From positions 72,197,752 to 72,261,751 of the forward strand of contig JAMXBB010000006.1 in assembly GCA_024138015.1 (NCBI GenBank): a stretch of 64,000 nucleotides of DNA. Direction: 5' to 3'. The notes under the pieces were generated by a model. It saw only the letters and a program-made list of their open reading frames with translations. It was not told the DNA's origin and searched no databases. Position 1 is the stretch's first letter. Each line of letters starts with the position of its first letter. A program made the position numbers and the translations under genes. Source of the stretch: Lumnitzera littorea (Eukaryota; Streptophyta; Magnoliopsida; Myrtales; Combretaceae). This document shows, one piece after another, positions 45,040-56,817 of the stretch.

Positions 45040-46209
45040 TGACTCAATCGTTTAGATATTGACTAGCTACGTATCCATAGCCAAGGCATTTAAAACATTT
45101 GATTTCTTGGGTTTCCCTTCCTGAACTTCGACCTAGAACTCTTTGAATTTCAGGCTCCTCAATCTTGCTATTACCTCTTCCTTCTTCTGGTCAACTTGGC
45201 ATCTAACCTCAGCGCTCCACCTCAAAACTGTTTGATGATCTATCATCCCTTACTCAGCTCTGTGGCCACTTCTATTCGACATTAATGTTCAACTACTCAA
45301 CATCCCATTAACCTAGTTTCACCGTTGCCTTTCAACTCTATAGGCCACACGAATGGTTTCATCCAGAGTTATGAGGTTCTGCAATTCCAAAATGTTACCA
45401 ATCTTAGCCCGTAGTCTAGAGATGAACTGTGCTATAGTTCAGGTCTTAAGTTCATCGACATCGCATCATATCATAAGCAACCGAAACTCTCGGACATGGT
45501 CGTCTACGGATTTGTTACCTTGCCTCCAGTCTTAGAGTCGTTGAAAAGTGTCTTGTTTGTAATGTTTAAGAACAAACCTACTTCTTAGAACTCTCTTCTT
45601 CTCGTTCTATGTTCAGACTTCGCATCAAGCCCTTAAGCGAACATACTATAGTTTCTTCCACCACATTGCTGCATATCTAGAAAATTCTAATGTGGCCACT
45701 TTAATGCAGACAACATCTTCATAATTGTAGAAGTCAAATATCTTTACAATCTTCTCTTCCCAATCTAGGTAGTCATTAACACTACTAAACCCATTGAAGC
45801 TCGGAATCTGTACCTTAAAATGTTCGGCACCTCTTAGTACCCTAAACTCACGCTCATCAATCCTAACATACTGATCTTCTTATTCTTCCACTTCATCCAT
45901 CTCCAACCTTCTTCTCACAACTCTATCGGCACATCGAGGTGGTGTTTGGTTCACTAGAAAGGCTTCTAGAGCTCGCTTGTTCATATGCCTTCTCGGCCTA
46001 TCTCTCATCTCTCAGCTCGACTCAACAACTCTCTCATGTGGTCCAGTCTCTAAGACTTTGTTTATTGAGACAACTAGGTTAGCTACAATAGTAGTAAGAT
46101 CCCATATCTATTCATCAGTAGTACGTAGAGTTTGTTGGGTAACTTAACCATGACCATAAGCATCACTCTTGGCATTGTTAATCTCTCCCTATACAATAGG
46201 ATTTGACAT
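45040..46209 (-). pseudogene. TE-G gag
   Basis: The ATG at 46209 starts MSNPIV, soon followed by a stop at a former Gln or Trp codon. The core at about 45850-45500 contains KVQIPSFNGFSSVND and WEEKIVKIFDFYNYEDVVC, and later QGNKSVDDHVREFRLL. The zinc knuckle at about 45108-45065 reads CFKCLGYGYVASQY: both the His and the last Cys have become Tyr, so zinc binding is lost. Confidence 0.75.
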
Positions 46210-46321
46210 TCTCAACACAAAGCTTTAGTAAATACACTTCACACGGATGCCTTCAACACACACATAAGTATCTCAAACAGTAAACTAACTATCACTACAC
46301 AACTCTCAGTCTTAACCTCAA

Positions 46322-46333
46322 GCTTTGATACCA
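46322..46333 (-). other. TE-G primer binding site (tRNA-Met type)
   Basis: TGGTATCAAAGC on the minus strand, one G-to-A change, eight bases from the LTR edge. Confidence 0.8.
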
Positions 46334-47140
46334 GGATTATATGGTGTGCCTAAGAACTTAGTTATCACTAGGACTTATCGTAGCAAATATGAACTAATTG
46401 GGTCCTTCGAAATATCGAAGTAGAAGGAAATGGTCCATGGACAAATTAGAGTAGATGACGAAAAGTTGCTTAGAGGATGTGACTCACAAATGAACACAAT
46501 ACGACTTGATACCTTACTTGATATGATGCACAAGTTGATGTCAAGGTCTACCCACTACTAATCTTGAGTTACTCAGTAAGATTAGATAAGAGTGTATGAT
46601 AGAATATGAACTTGGAGAAGGTTGTCTCTCAAGAATATAATATTCAATGTCTAATTGTCAAGTTATCTACAACTTACAAGGGAAATAGACTATTTATAAT
46701 AAGTCTTTAGGGCAATATTACAAATAAAAAAATTATAAGAAAATATATACAAAAAGGGGATTCCTAATACATATGAAAAAGTGCAAAAAGGACAAAAGAC
46801 AAAAATGGAAAAGTAGTATAATGTTAGATGAGGTGGACAGGTGGCAGTACAACATTGGTCCAGTACGAAGATTCTCTGAACACAGTAGGTGAGAGAGATC
46901 ACAATGTTACAGCAATAAAGGGGGCCAAGGTGAGAAGGGGGTGATGAGAGAAATGGTAACAGGCTAAGAGAAAACCACTCGACCGATAAGTAAGTCTCTC
47001 ATCATTCAGTAAGAACCTCTTAGCAACAATTGGTTAGATTAGTCAGCATAGGGTCCTTGGTAAGGGAATAGTCAGCATCATCACAACCGAGAATGTAGGT
47101 TAATGTATAACAATGTAAGGAGCTCAAGGAGTTCAGCTAC

Positions 47141-48412
47141 TGATACAAGGCAAATGCACCTATCAATTTCAATACAGTGGATGTGAGTCCGAGTCAATCC
47201 CTCAAAGACTTCAAGTACTAATATTAACCTTAGCTCTATTATCTAACCGGAAAATTGTGATGAGTTGAATGAATTAAAAATACTAAAATTAACAAACTAA
47301 CCTAATTATGAGACTTAATTAAGCAATTTAGAAAACGATAAAACTAAGAACGATTTCAAGAAGGCAAATAATATATTTAGGAATTATTTCTCCTAGTGTT
47401 TAACATGTGACCACTTAAAATGTATCCAATTCAATCTTTATTATTCTTGATCGAAGGAATTCACAATTAAAGTTAACACCTTTCTCAACCATATTAACCC
47501 TAATCCTAAATTATTTATTGGAATCTCTTCACTTAGTAATATAATTTAGAATCGCATTAATGTATAATGAATTCCCACACAAAAGAACAGCTTTCCAGAA
47601 GAAACATGTATCTTGTCTCTAAGTACACATATAATTCTCTCCAATTATGTCAAGATCCCATTACACATATGATTTCTCAATCATCATGCATAATATCATA
47701 AATTGATACTCTAGAAATATCAATTAACAATTAAAATTGAATCAAGAAAAGATAGAAACTTTATTGAAAATTATCAATAAATCTAATAGTCACATGAAAC
47801 CCTAGGTTCCACAATTCTAAATACAAGAATCTTAAGCTATCATAATAAAACTAAAAATGAGTTGCAACAAAATTAAGAAATAAAACATGAAAAACCCCTT
47901 TTTGCTAATGAAAAATCTCTTCAATCTTAAAGTTAGGTGTTGCTTTTGCCTCTTGCTCCTCCTTCTCTTTAAGTCTCTTCTCTTTTGAATGTCCAAAGTT
48001 GTGTGCGAAACCTTAGTAAGTCTTTTTATAATGTATTGTAAAGTTTCTTTTTTCGTCACCAAATACAACTTGAGACATAGTTATATCCCTAGGTTATGTA
48101 ACTTACTGACCTTGGCACTTAAAATCTTCCTAGATAGACACAGCCTGGGAACACAGTTGTGTCCCAGACTGTGTAACTTTTTAACCAAAATTCCTATTGT
48201 TTAAGTAACTTTAAAACTTCATAACACATTCATTTGAACTCCAAATTGAGTGAAACTTGATTCCTTTTCTTCGTTGTCAATCCAAGAACACATTCAAATC
48301 TTGAAATTAAAATTTTACTCAATTAAGTATCAATTTCTTCAAAGAAAACCAAAGATGTAAGGGAAATACTATAAAATCACCATGTAAAATCTATTTAAAA
48401 TAATAGTTATCA
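47141..48412 (-). mobile_element. Solo LTR-3, 1.27 kb
   Basis: It starts TGATACAAGG and ends AGTTATCA. The flanks GCTAC (47136-47140) and GTTAC (48413-48417) are a target duplication with one C-to-T change; the uninterrupted partner LTR has GCTAC once. It is related to the TE-J LTR (same start word AGGCAAATG, same length, GTTATCA end), whose polypurine tract sets the minus orientation. An imperfect hairpin lies at 48138-48174. It contains no gene. Confidence 0.85.
48138..48174. other. Imperfect palindrome in solo LTR-3
   Basis: ACACAG-C-CTGGG...CCCAG-A-CTGTGT with an inner ACAC/GTGT pair forms a stem of about 15 pairs with one mismatch and one bulge. Confidence 0.6.
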
Positions 48413-48536
48413 GTTACCTTCCTTTGGTGTGAAGTTTCTCATCATTAGCAGGTTGCTGAGAAAGAATTCTTTGGGTGAGAGATTGGAGTATCGGAGTCAT
48501 ACACGAGTAATGGGACCAATGGTCAGCAATTCATCA

Positions 48537-49110
48537 AAAGAGATGTAGTAGATAGCATCGATGAGAGCGATCTTGAAAAGCAAGAAGATGTTGGAAAACT
48601 AGAAGCTAAAGAGGAAGAGGAGACCTATGTCTATGCCAACCAGGGTGAAGTAATGACCTTAGTCTTGAGACGAGTCTTAAGTTTCTTGCCAAACTCTACA
48701 AAGGACCAAAGAGAGAATTTGTTCTATACCAAGTGCACCGTCAAAGGTGAATTATGTGTGATCATAGTGGATGGAGAAAGTTGTACAAATGTAGTTGTAT
48801 AATCCTTTATGCAAAGGTTGGGTCTGTCAACCTCAAAGCATCGTCGAACTTATAAGTTGCATTGGCTTCATGATAAGGGTGCTTTATACATGATTGAACA
48901 AGTGAATGTACCATTTAGTATCGAAAATGTATATAGAGAGGAAGTGGTGTGTGATGTCATCCCTATGAGAGCTTCGTATCTACTACTTGGATGACCTTGG
49001 TTGTTCGACCAAAGTGTTACTCACAACGGGTATAAGAGCACTCATTCCTTTGTCAAGGATGGGAGGAAGATTGTGTTGCAACCTCTAACCCCATCCCAAG
49101 TAACTGAAGC
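48537..49110 (+). pseudogene. TE-F protease
   Basis: An acidic lead (EDVGKLEAKEEEETYVYANQ) continues from gag behind TE-G. Then come LFYTKCTVKGELCVIIVDGE and SCTNVVV, the aspartic-protease loop (VDGE for VDGG), then LGLSTSKHRRTYKLHWLHDK and EEVVCDVIPMRASYLLLG. A stop replaces Arg of the LLLGRPW motif. VKDGRKIVLQPLTPSQV closes the region. Confidence 0.85.
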
Positions 49111-50190
49111 CCATAATTAGCTCACCCAAGTTAGTAAGAAAAAAGCCTTAGTGATGAGCTGAAGAGAGCTTCGATCTGCTAAGAAGGCTAATGAACCCAT
49201 GTTTCTGTTGGTTAGGAGATTACTGGAAATGAGGGAATTATAGGATGTTCTAAAAGAGATCTAAAGCTTACTAAATGAGTTTTTCAACTTATTTATAGAA
49301 GAATTACCTCCAGTCTAAGGCATAGAGCACTGTATTGACTTGTAGCCAGGCACTACCCTCCCAAACCAACCTACATATAAGATAAACCCGAGTAGGCTGC
49401 TAAGCTAATGAGGTAGGTGGACGAGCTTATAGAACGAGGGTATGTAAGGGAGAGCATGAGCCCTTATGCTGAACTAGCTTTGCTTGTTCTGAAGAAGGAT
49501 AGTTCATGGTGCATGTGCATTGATAACCGAGCAATCAATAAAATTACTGTCAATTACAAATACTCAATATCGTGGCTTGATGATATGTTGGATGAGCTTT
49601 ATGGCACCAAAATATTTTGCAAAGATTGATTTGTGGAGTGGCTACCATCAAATTCACATAAGGCTACACGATAAATGGAAGACTACCTTCAAGACTAGGC
49701 GTGAACTCTACGAATGGTTAGTTATGCAGTTTGGGCTTACTAACGTACTAAGTACATTCATGAGGTTAATGAACAATGTAATGCACCCTCTAATTGGGAG
49801 ATGTATGGTTGTATACTTTGACAATATACACTAGTATACAATGCCAATATTAACGACCATGTTCGACATCTTCATAAAGTATTTGATATTTTCCAAATCG
49901 AGATGTTAGATGGGAATGTAAAAAAATGCATGTTCTGCTAGAGAGAAGTGATATTCTTAGGGTTTGTAGTATCAGGGGAAAGAATCCGAGCAAATGAAGA
50001 GAAGATCCAAGCTATTCTAGAATGGTCAATGCTAAAGAATGTCACTAAGGTCCGAAGTTTCCATGGCTTAACTTCTTTCTATAGATGATTTATTAAGGGC
50101 TTTAGTAGAATAGCTACCCCATTGATCAAGTTGACTAGGAAGAGTGAAGGATTTAGGTGGAGTGACTAAGCTGAACAAAGCTTTAGAGAG
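49111..50190 (+). pseudogene. TE-F reverse transcriptase
   Basis: From 49417, MDELIERGYVRESMSPYAEL, CIDNRAINKITVNYKYS and LDDMLDELYGTKIF are in frame. A one-base shift near 49615 moves to FAKIDLWSGYHQIHIRLHDK and GLTNVLSTFMRLMN. The catalytic box reads YFDN (49814-49825) instead of YFDD, so the second catalytic Asp is gone. The thumb region (GERIRANEEKI and SFHGLTSFYR) lies at about 49970-50090. Confidence 0.85.
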
Positions 50191-50640
50191 ATCAAAGAAA
50201 AACCCACCTCAGCACCTATCTTGTCACTGCTAGATTTTGATAAGCCCTTCAAACTAAAATGTGATGCATCGGGAGTTAGAATTGGTACTGTCCTAATGCA
50301 AAAGTGACGGCCCGTCACCTTCTACATTGAGAAACTTAATGGTCCTACCCCAAAATATTCTATCTACGAGAAGCAATTGTACTCCCTTTTCCAAGCCCTC
50401 ACTGTTTAGCAATACTACCTACTAGCATAAGAGTTTATTATTCACACTAACTATGAATTATTGAAGTATCATGGTAGTCAAAACAAACTCTAAAGAGACA
50501 ACCCAAGTGGTTGGAGTTTATGGAGGGCTTCTCGTATGTCATTCGGTACAAGAAGGAAAGCGCAAATGTAGTCACTGATGCTCTATCACGATGGCAAACT
50601 TTGCTGACTACTTTATAGGCAAAATTATTGGGATTCTTAC
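50191..50640 (+). pseudogene. TE-F RNase H
   Basis: LSLLDFDKPFKLKCDASGVR with the first catalytic Asp at about 50225-50280, then RPVTFYIEKLNG, YSIYEKQLYSLFQAL and VIRYKKESANVVTDALS, the end of the domain. A stop lies in QKxRPV and others follow. Confidence 0.8.
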
Positions 50641-51910
50641 TAATTACCAAGCATTATGCTCTTGATTCTTATTTCAGCCCTATCATAGAACAATGTAAGG
50701 AAGGAATTGTTATTAAGGGATATTATCTCAATGGCGGCTACCTGCTCAAAGACTAAAGGCTATGCATACCAAACTGTTCCATGCATAAGCTGTTAACCAG
50801 GGAAGCTCATAATGAAGGATTATTTAGTCGTTTCAGGGAGACCAAGATAGCCAATATGTTAAAAGAAAACTTTTATTGGCCTAGTTTGACCAAAGATATT
50901 CATAAGGTAGTTAGAAGTTGTGAAGTATGCAAGCGTGCTAAGGGGAAGAGAGAACCCCATGGATAGTACATGCCTTTGCTAACACTCACTTTACCTTAGG
51001 CTAACCTTTCCATGGACTTTGTCCTAAGGTTGCCCCAAACATCCTAAGGAAAGGACTCTATTTTATCGTAGTGGACCGCTTTAGCAAGATGGCATACTTT
51101 ATTCCATGCCATCGAACTAACGATGCCCTATATAATGTTGATTTTTTTTTTTATAGGAGATTATCCAACTACATGGAGTACTAAGGACTATTGTTTCAAA
51201 TCAGGACACAAGATTTTTAAGCTATTTTTGAAAGACTCTTTAGAAAGGACTTGGAACTAAACTTATATTCAACTCTAGTAGCCACCCTTAGACTGAAGTG
51301 GTAAGTAGGACGCTAAGTAATCTACTCAAAGCTATCATGGGAAAGAACTTACAGGATTGGAATCTATACCTACCGGTTGTAGGGTTCGCATACAACCAAA
51401 TTGTCCATAACACAACTGGGAAGACCCCATTCGAGGTCGTCTATGGCCTTAACCCTATCGTTCCTCTGGATATGATCGATACCCTAATAGCAACTAAAGA
51501 AAGTCCATCCAAAGTGGATTAAGCCCAAGAATTGCATGAGCTACACCAATCTATAACAAAGAAGATCACTAAGTTCAATTAGAAACAATGAGAGATTGGT
51601 AGCTGAGGCAACTGAACTGTTTCTTTCTAGCTTGGAGATCTAGCATGGATTCACCTCAGCCATAAGCGATTCCGACACTTGAGACAAAGCAAACTATCTC
51701 TTCATGTTGATAGTCTATTCAAGGTCTTAAGGAAAATCAACCGCAATGCTTATCAAATCGAGTTGCCTAATGACTATAGAGTTTCTTCTACCTTCAATGT
51801 GTCCAATCTGATCCTTCACCAACTAATAGAAGAAGACTCAGCAACGTCCTGGAAGAAAGAGTAGAAACCACTCCAGATTTGAGGACAAATCTTTTTGACC
51901 TCGAGGCAGA
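50641..51910 (+). pseudogene. TE-F integrase and polypurine tract
   Basis: The zinc part at 50781-50966 reads REAHNEGLFSRFRETK, where the second His became Arg, and SCEVCKRAKG with both Cys. LSMDFVLRLP holds the first catalytic Asp. Other frames carry the middle of the core. At 51298-51522 DWNLYLPVVGFAYNQIVHN and PFEVVYGLNPIVPLD follow, and SLFKVLRKINRNAYQIELPN with STFNVSNL closes the C-terminus. LRTNLFDLEAD overlaps the purine-rich CGAGGCAGA before the LTR. Confidence 0.8.
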
Positions 51911-52751
51911 TGATAGGAATTAACCCCTCAAATCAATCACGTACAGCCAAGCTAGAGGACTCTAGGGACTCGCTTAGAGGATTCTAGCTCTAGGCCATAG
52001 CCAAGATAGGGATTCCTACCCCGAGTTGACCTCCAATTGACCTGACTATCAAATCCTCACATGCATCAGATCTGCCCCTGTTCAGCAGCAACACCTTACC
52101 TTAAGAGATAACCTAAGAATAGCTAAGGTAAGCACCTAATCAGACCATAAGCATCTGACCCTGAAGTAAGCTAACTTCATTTCAAAACTAATAAGTCCCT
52201 AACTTAAACTAGATCAGCTCAGCCTCTGACTATAACGTCCTCTTGTTTCTCCCTACTTAGTAACATATTCCTAACAACCAACTACCAAGCGATACATGTC
52301 TTCTAACATAATATTTCAAAATGATTCTTTCTTTCCACACTGAATATTCCTTGTCTCTTTTAACCCTTTTAGTATGTTTCATATAGCTTAAGTATAAAAT
52401 ACCCTTTTTATCTTTTTATACATCTAAAGTAATCCAGTGGATGAGTATATAAGCCCCCACTTCCTTGTACGTAGGGATCTAACTTTCAATACAGATTTAT
52501 TCAGTTGAGTAACCTTAGTATTATGGTTATCTCTTAGCTCTTATCTATTCCCTTTAATAAAGAGTAGTGGCAAGTAACCCTTTAATAAGGATTAGACCGG
52601 TGTGTTATATCCGGTAGATTATAGGCTAAGTAGGATCGAATGGTGCATCATATCCATTTGATAACTACATAGACTTTGTTAACCTTTTTCCCTATTTGTT
52701 TTGGTTTGTTTCGTTACGGTGTCTCTTCGTATGTCTGACCTTGGATACGCA
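51911..52751 (+). repeat. TE-F 3' LTR
   Basis: It starts TGATAGGAATT, directly after the purine tract; the end is set at GGATACGCA. TATA box at 52446-52453. Confidence 0.85.
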
Positions 52752-53744
52752 TAAAAAATTTGCTCAAAACAGCCCATTTCGTAAAGGTGATTTGTAGAAC
52801 ATATATATTTTTAAAAACTAATATTTTTCCATAAAAGTACACTAAAGATAACTTCAAAATAAAATTTTTGATAATTTTCCAAGTTAGTTTACTACTTTTG
52901 ACAAATTATTGAATATTAGACATAAAAAGAAACTCACTAGTGTAGATTGCTCCAGCAGCCATCTAACCATAAGGGTTTGTCATTAACCCCAAACGCTATC
53001 TCCTTTATCGAAGTCTGGTGGTGGTGGTGGTGTGGTGGCAGGTTGTCGCTTGATGGTAGTTCTCCACACAACCAAATTTTCACATTAATTTTCTAATTTT
53101 CCTATTATTTGTCCTAAATTTCCAAAAATTCCAAATTTTTCTCCAAAGTTTTTCTAAGATCTAAATATGTTGAAAGAGTATGAAATGAGTAGATTTAGTA
53201 TTTATATAATAGGTGATATAGGGGACAAACTTGCCATGTGTCAAGTGGTTTCTAAAAACCATGTACATGAAACCATGGTCACCTCTTGTTTTGTCTCCTA
53301 AAACCATAGGTGTCTATGGTTTTGAATTTCAATTCCATATACGACACTTAGGTTTTCACAAAACCACCTTGATATTTTATTTATTTATTTCGTTAATTAT
53401 TCTATATTATTCCTTCATAAACATAACCTTCTATAAGGTTATATTCCCAATCATATTTATTCCTTATTTTATATGTATTTATTATATAAATTATATTTTC
53501 CAAGCATATATCACCTTTGAATAATATTTTAAGCCTAGTCATAAGCTTCACTATTTAAATGACTTTCGATTTTCGGTTAACCCAAGACATTACTTAATTG
53601 TTTCTTATGCATGTATCATTTTAGCGGTCTAACATCATGAAATAACTTATTCTAATTTTTATAGCCTAGTCATAAAATTTCACCTTGTTAGGTCAATAAT
53701 GAACAATGCCTTAAATTTAAGAGCTTAAAACCTCGGGGTTATCA
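52752..53744 (-). repeat. TE-A 5' LTR, outer part
   Basis: Continues 36.3-38.45 kb. On the minus strand it begins TGATAACCCCGAGG at 53744. A (TGG)n run lies at about 53016-53040. AT-rich, no coding region. The next bases belong to a different element (TE-H), which places the LTR edge here. Confidence 0.6.
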
Positions 53745-54738
53745 TGCCAAGCAACATCATACCTCAAGTAGGAAGATAATATCAAAGTTCAACAGGGGTT
53801 GATCTGAGTAGATTCAACTCAAAAAGTGATAAGATTTGCTCAAGCATGATAGAACGGTTAGGAAGTCGAGATGTTCATTCTTTAGGGGAAGTAATGGAGA
53901 TAGGAAAATACTAAGAATTCCAACCTTCTCCATTCATATGTGGGAATCCCTTTAGATGGAATTTGAATAAGTATTGTGACTTTTACCATACTAAAGGCCA
54001 CAATAACAATGAGTGTATGTAACTGAATAATGCCATTGAAGATGCCATCCAACAAAGCAATTTGAGGAAATTTTCAACGCATGATTCAGAGAAAATTGAG
54101 AGACCAACCCAACGATAGAGAATCGATTAGCATTGAGATGAGTAGCTTTTTCAGGCTAGAAGAAATAGAAGACAAGATGGTAACAACAATAACCATAAGA
54201 CATTAAATGGTGTTATCAACACCATAGTTGGTGGACCTTGCAATTTAGGCCGGTCTTGCCCTTCAAGCTCGATTAACACCTTTGCTCATATTTGTAATGT
54301 GTAAGGTAAAAAGCTAAGAGTTGACAATTCAATCTCTTTTTCAAAAAGATATTACAAAGGCATCTAAAAGCCCCATGACAATGCATTAGTCATCAGTGTA
54401 AGGATTACTGTAGATGTAAGTTTTAAACACACATATGATCAAATGAATCCTAAGATTAAGACATAACTAAGCTCTTATAATTATGACTTATATGATAGGA
54501 ATTAGCTTATAGGTTCCCTTACTTACCTCTAAGCAAGAGGGCTAGCTAACATGGCCTACCAAGTTCTCAACCATTACCTTTCTTTAGAAGAAACCAACTT
54601 ATTATGCCGTCCTCATATAGACGTGCTCCTGAACTAACATAAGTTCAACCTCTTCTTCACATATGACTAAGGTTAAGCCAAGCCATCCATAAGCTCAACA
54701 CTAATTATGCTAGTTTGTCCTTAAGACTACTCCTTACC
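53745..54738 (+). pseudogene. TE-H: Tat-type gag C-terminus and protease entry, plus strand
   Basis: The knuckle YCDFYHTKGHNNNEC (53972-54013) and the helix LNNAIEDAIQQSNLRKF are like those of TE-C gag. INTIVGGPCNLG and SFSKRYYKGI follow, then PHDNALVISVRI at about 54390, the words before the Tat protease. After 54420 the homology fades and I recognise nothing up to TE-I. This fragment is the target of TE-A and so belongs to the oldest layer. Confidence 0.7.
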
Positions 54739-54743
54739 CCAAG

Positions 54744-54980
54744 TGATGTGCCTAGGAGCTCAATAATCACTAGGTCTTAGTGTAATGATCAAAATAGGTC
54801 CTCTAAGATATCCAAGAAAGAAAGGTGGGGTTGAGTTTAGCAAATTCATAAGCTGCCCATGAGAATATGGTGCACTAAATGAATAGTAGATGACTTAATC
54901 TCTACTTTGATATTACATACAAAGTATAATTAAGGTTGCTCGCTGCAATCCTTGTTAAAGGGATTGAGACAAAAGACACG
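54744..54980 (-). repeat. TE-I 3' LTR, truncated
   Basis: Matches the first part of 56818-57461 up to CAATCCTTGTTAAAGGGATTGA; beyond this the sequence changes abruptly. Confidence 0.75.
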
Positions 54981-56797
54981 ACTCACATACAGTAAAATCT
55001 TGGCTTGACAATGACAGCACCTAACTACACATACTTACAGTTTAGACACTATAAGACTTTAACTCAAACTTGACAACTTAAACATGTAATCTTAGCTTGC
55101 TAACTTCTCTCTAATTTGGTACACATATAAACTTATACAATACAATGGCTTAGCAGCAATTAAATTTGTTTAAAACACACAATTTCTTGAAGAATGGATA
55201 GTAGCATCGATCACACTTATACATGCAACTAACTCAAAGACATGTGCAAACACCTTGGCACTAACTCATACAATCTTGACACTTAGTTTATACACATTAG
55301 AACAATTAGTTATGTACACAGTAGCTAAAGAGTTGGATCATACGTTTACTAACACGCTACACTTATTCGGCTCTAATTTGTAGGAATCAGTTAGGCATTA
55401 ACTAATATAATCCAATAGCTATCCACAATTGAATTATACAAAAAACTACTTCAATAGTTGGGTCAAAACGACAGTAAATCAACAAAGCAACACAATATAC
55501 GATTGTCAACAACTCGAAGGCAAACTTAAACACAGTGACACCGACTCACAACCAACGAAAATTTATAAGTGTAGCTCAATAAACACACAGTGCACAAATG
55601 GTTCAACAATGCTAATTGCAATAACTCGATAGTTGCCTTAATAATTAGCTCAGTGTAGTCCCTATACTTGATCTCTACACTCAACATAATGTTAAGAGTA
55701 TAGCTCCGCACTTATTCACCTTTCACTTCAAGCTTAACACACATAACAACAATCTTGGATTAGTGCAATCATAGCTTAGCAGCAATTATATAGAGTAGCT
55801 CAGCAATTGTCACCATAGCTCGATAACTTGCAATTCGATTCCATACTTTAGTAGTTCAGCTAGGCAATTATATAGAACCAACATGCCGATAGCCTCTAAC
55901 CACTATGCATAAGATAATCTACTAAGAACACACAATGCACTACTTCAACTTAACTTCCCCCTAGCTGGACAAAGTTGTAGCATTACACCAAGTCACGATC
56001 ACTCTTGACAGGTCAATCACCAACAAATACCTTACGTCGACCTTGTCTCAAGTACAACATTAATCGCACAATGAACTCACTATCGTACTACACTTACACT
56101 TCTATCACACTTCAAACACAACAAGCTTACCTAGACTTTTTCATTTATGACCTACTCGCAGAATGCAACTTGCAAGCACAACCATCAACAACTATAGTCA
56201 CAACACAACCATGACTAATATAACCTAAAGGACCAGTACACCATAAACACACAAACCCATACAACAGAACCCATATAGCTACACAATTCGTAACCTACTA
56301 TGTGACAGTACCTAGTCTGCTACTACAGATTCAACACTAGTCTCCTTACACACTCCAACATAACCTTACTTTTGTAGTATATTCCTAAATTACAACACAG
56401 TACAGTACTCTCCCAAAGCATAGTAATGCAGTTGGTGCTTTGAGCAGCATAATTCACAAAATCCCAATTTCAAAACCCTAATTCTTAATTTTCCTATTGC
56501 CACTTTATGTAGATATATATAATCTAATTTGGAACTTTAAACCACTATTGAAATTTGATTCACACCTCTAGTAACTAACCCTTGAGTTTGCTGATAGTAT
56601 AACTTCTTTTGAATTCAATACCCAAATCCTAATAGGCTAACGAAGGAGCAATGATACCCAAAACTCATAGTACAATAAACCTATTCAGTAAACCTTCAAT
56701 ATCAAATTGTAAACCAATGAACCAATACTTCTTAAATACAAAACAACATACGTACTCATAGAATAAGGTGACTAAATGGCCCTATTTAAAACCTCGA
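54981..56797. other. TE-I interior, C/A-rich, no gene
   Basis: The plus strand is poor in G and full of CAACTT, TAGCTCAG and AACACA words. It looks like an expanded form of the C/A-rich leader found between gag and primer site in TE-G (46210-46320). Stops are frequent and no protein is recognised. Confidence 0.5.
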
Positions 56798-56809
56798 GCT
56801 CTAATACCA
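56798..56809 (-). other. TE-I primer binding site (tRNA-Met type)
   Basis: TGGTATTAGAGC on the minus strand, one C-to-T change, eight bases from the LTR edge. Confidence 0.75.
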
Positions 56810-56817
56810 AGAATATA

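Larger units (their letters stand above)
40781..48536 (-). mobile_element. TE-G: CRM/Reina-like chromovirus, minus strand
   Basis: LTRs at 40781-41656 and 46342-48536, the latter split by solo LTR-3, enclose a full gag-PR-RT-RH-IN order on the minus strand. This is the most complete coding set in the window. The primer site lies eight bases from the 5' LTR. The left LTR lacks about 50 bases at its outer edge, so the target duplication cannot be read. TE-G inserted between gag knuckle and protease of TE-F. Confidence 0.88.
46342..48536 (-). repeat. TE-G 5' LTR, interrupted by solo LTR-3
   Basis: It starts TGGTGTGCC and ends TTCATCA; 918 bases remain without the insert and one copy of the duplication. 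TATA-like box at 46691-46699 (minus). Confidence 0.85.
38455..52751 (+). mobile_element. TE-F: CRM/Reina-like chromovirus, plus strand
   Basis: LTRs at 38455-39288 and 51911-52751 are clearly homologous over their length (for example CCTCACATGCATCAGATCT in both). A tRNA-Met-type primer site follows the left LTR. Gag (about 39610-40780), protease, RT, RNase H and integrase (48560-51890) read left to right. TE-G sits between the zinc knuckle and the protease. The flanks are A/T-rich (AAAAT left, TAAAA right); a duplication could not be proven because the right LTR border is blurred. Confidence 0.85.
1..53744 (-). mobile_element. TE-A: Tekay/Del-like chromovirus, minus strand, fragmented by four insertions
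   Basis: This Ty3/gypsy element forms the framework of most of the window. Reading the minus strand from right to left gives 5' LTR (about 36.3-38.45 kb and 52752-53744), gag (about 35990-35090), protease (34600-34140), reverse transcriptase (33900-33335), RNase H (30065-29924 and 13108-12620), integrase (12620-11572) and integrase tail plus chromodomain (191-1). The 3' LTR lies outside the window. The order gag-PR-RT-RH-IN-chromodomain and the motifs fit the Tekay/Del chromovirus lineage. Removing each inserted element brings the split protein domains back into sensible register. All domains carry stops and frameshifts. The 5' LTR ends in TATCA at 53744; its inner boundary and primer site were not resolved. 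Confidence 0.8.

Noticed and set aside
47141..48412. A MITE or Helitron
   Set aside because: It has TG...CA ends with a 5-base duplication and a relative (TE-J) with a polypurine tract, so it is a solo LTR.
54981..56797. A host gene or long non-coding RNA
   Set aside because: The stretch lies between two LTRs of TE-I with a target duplication, and stops are frequent in all frames.
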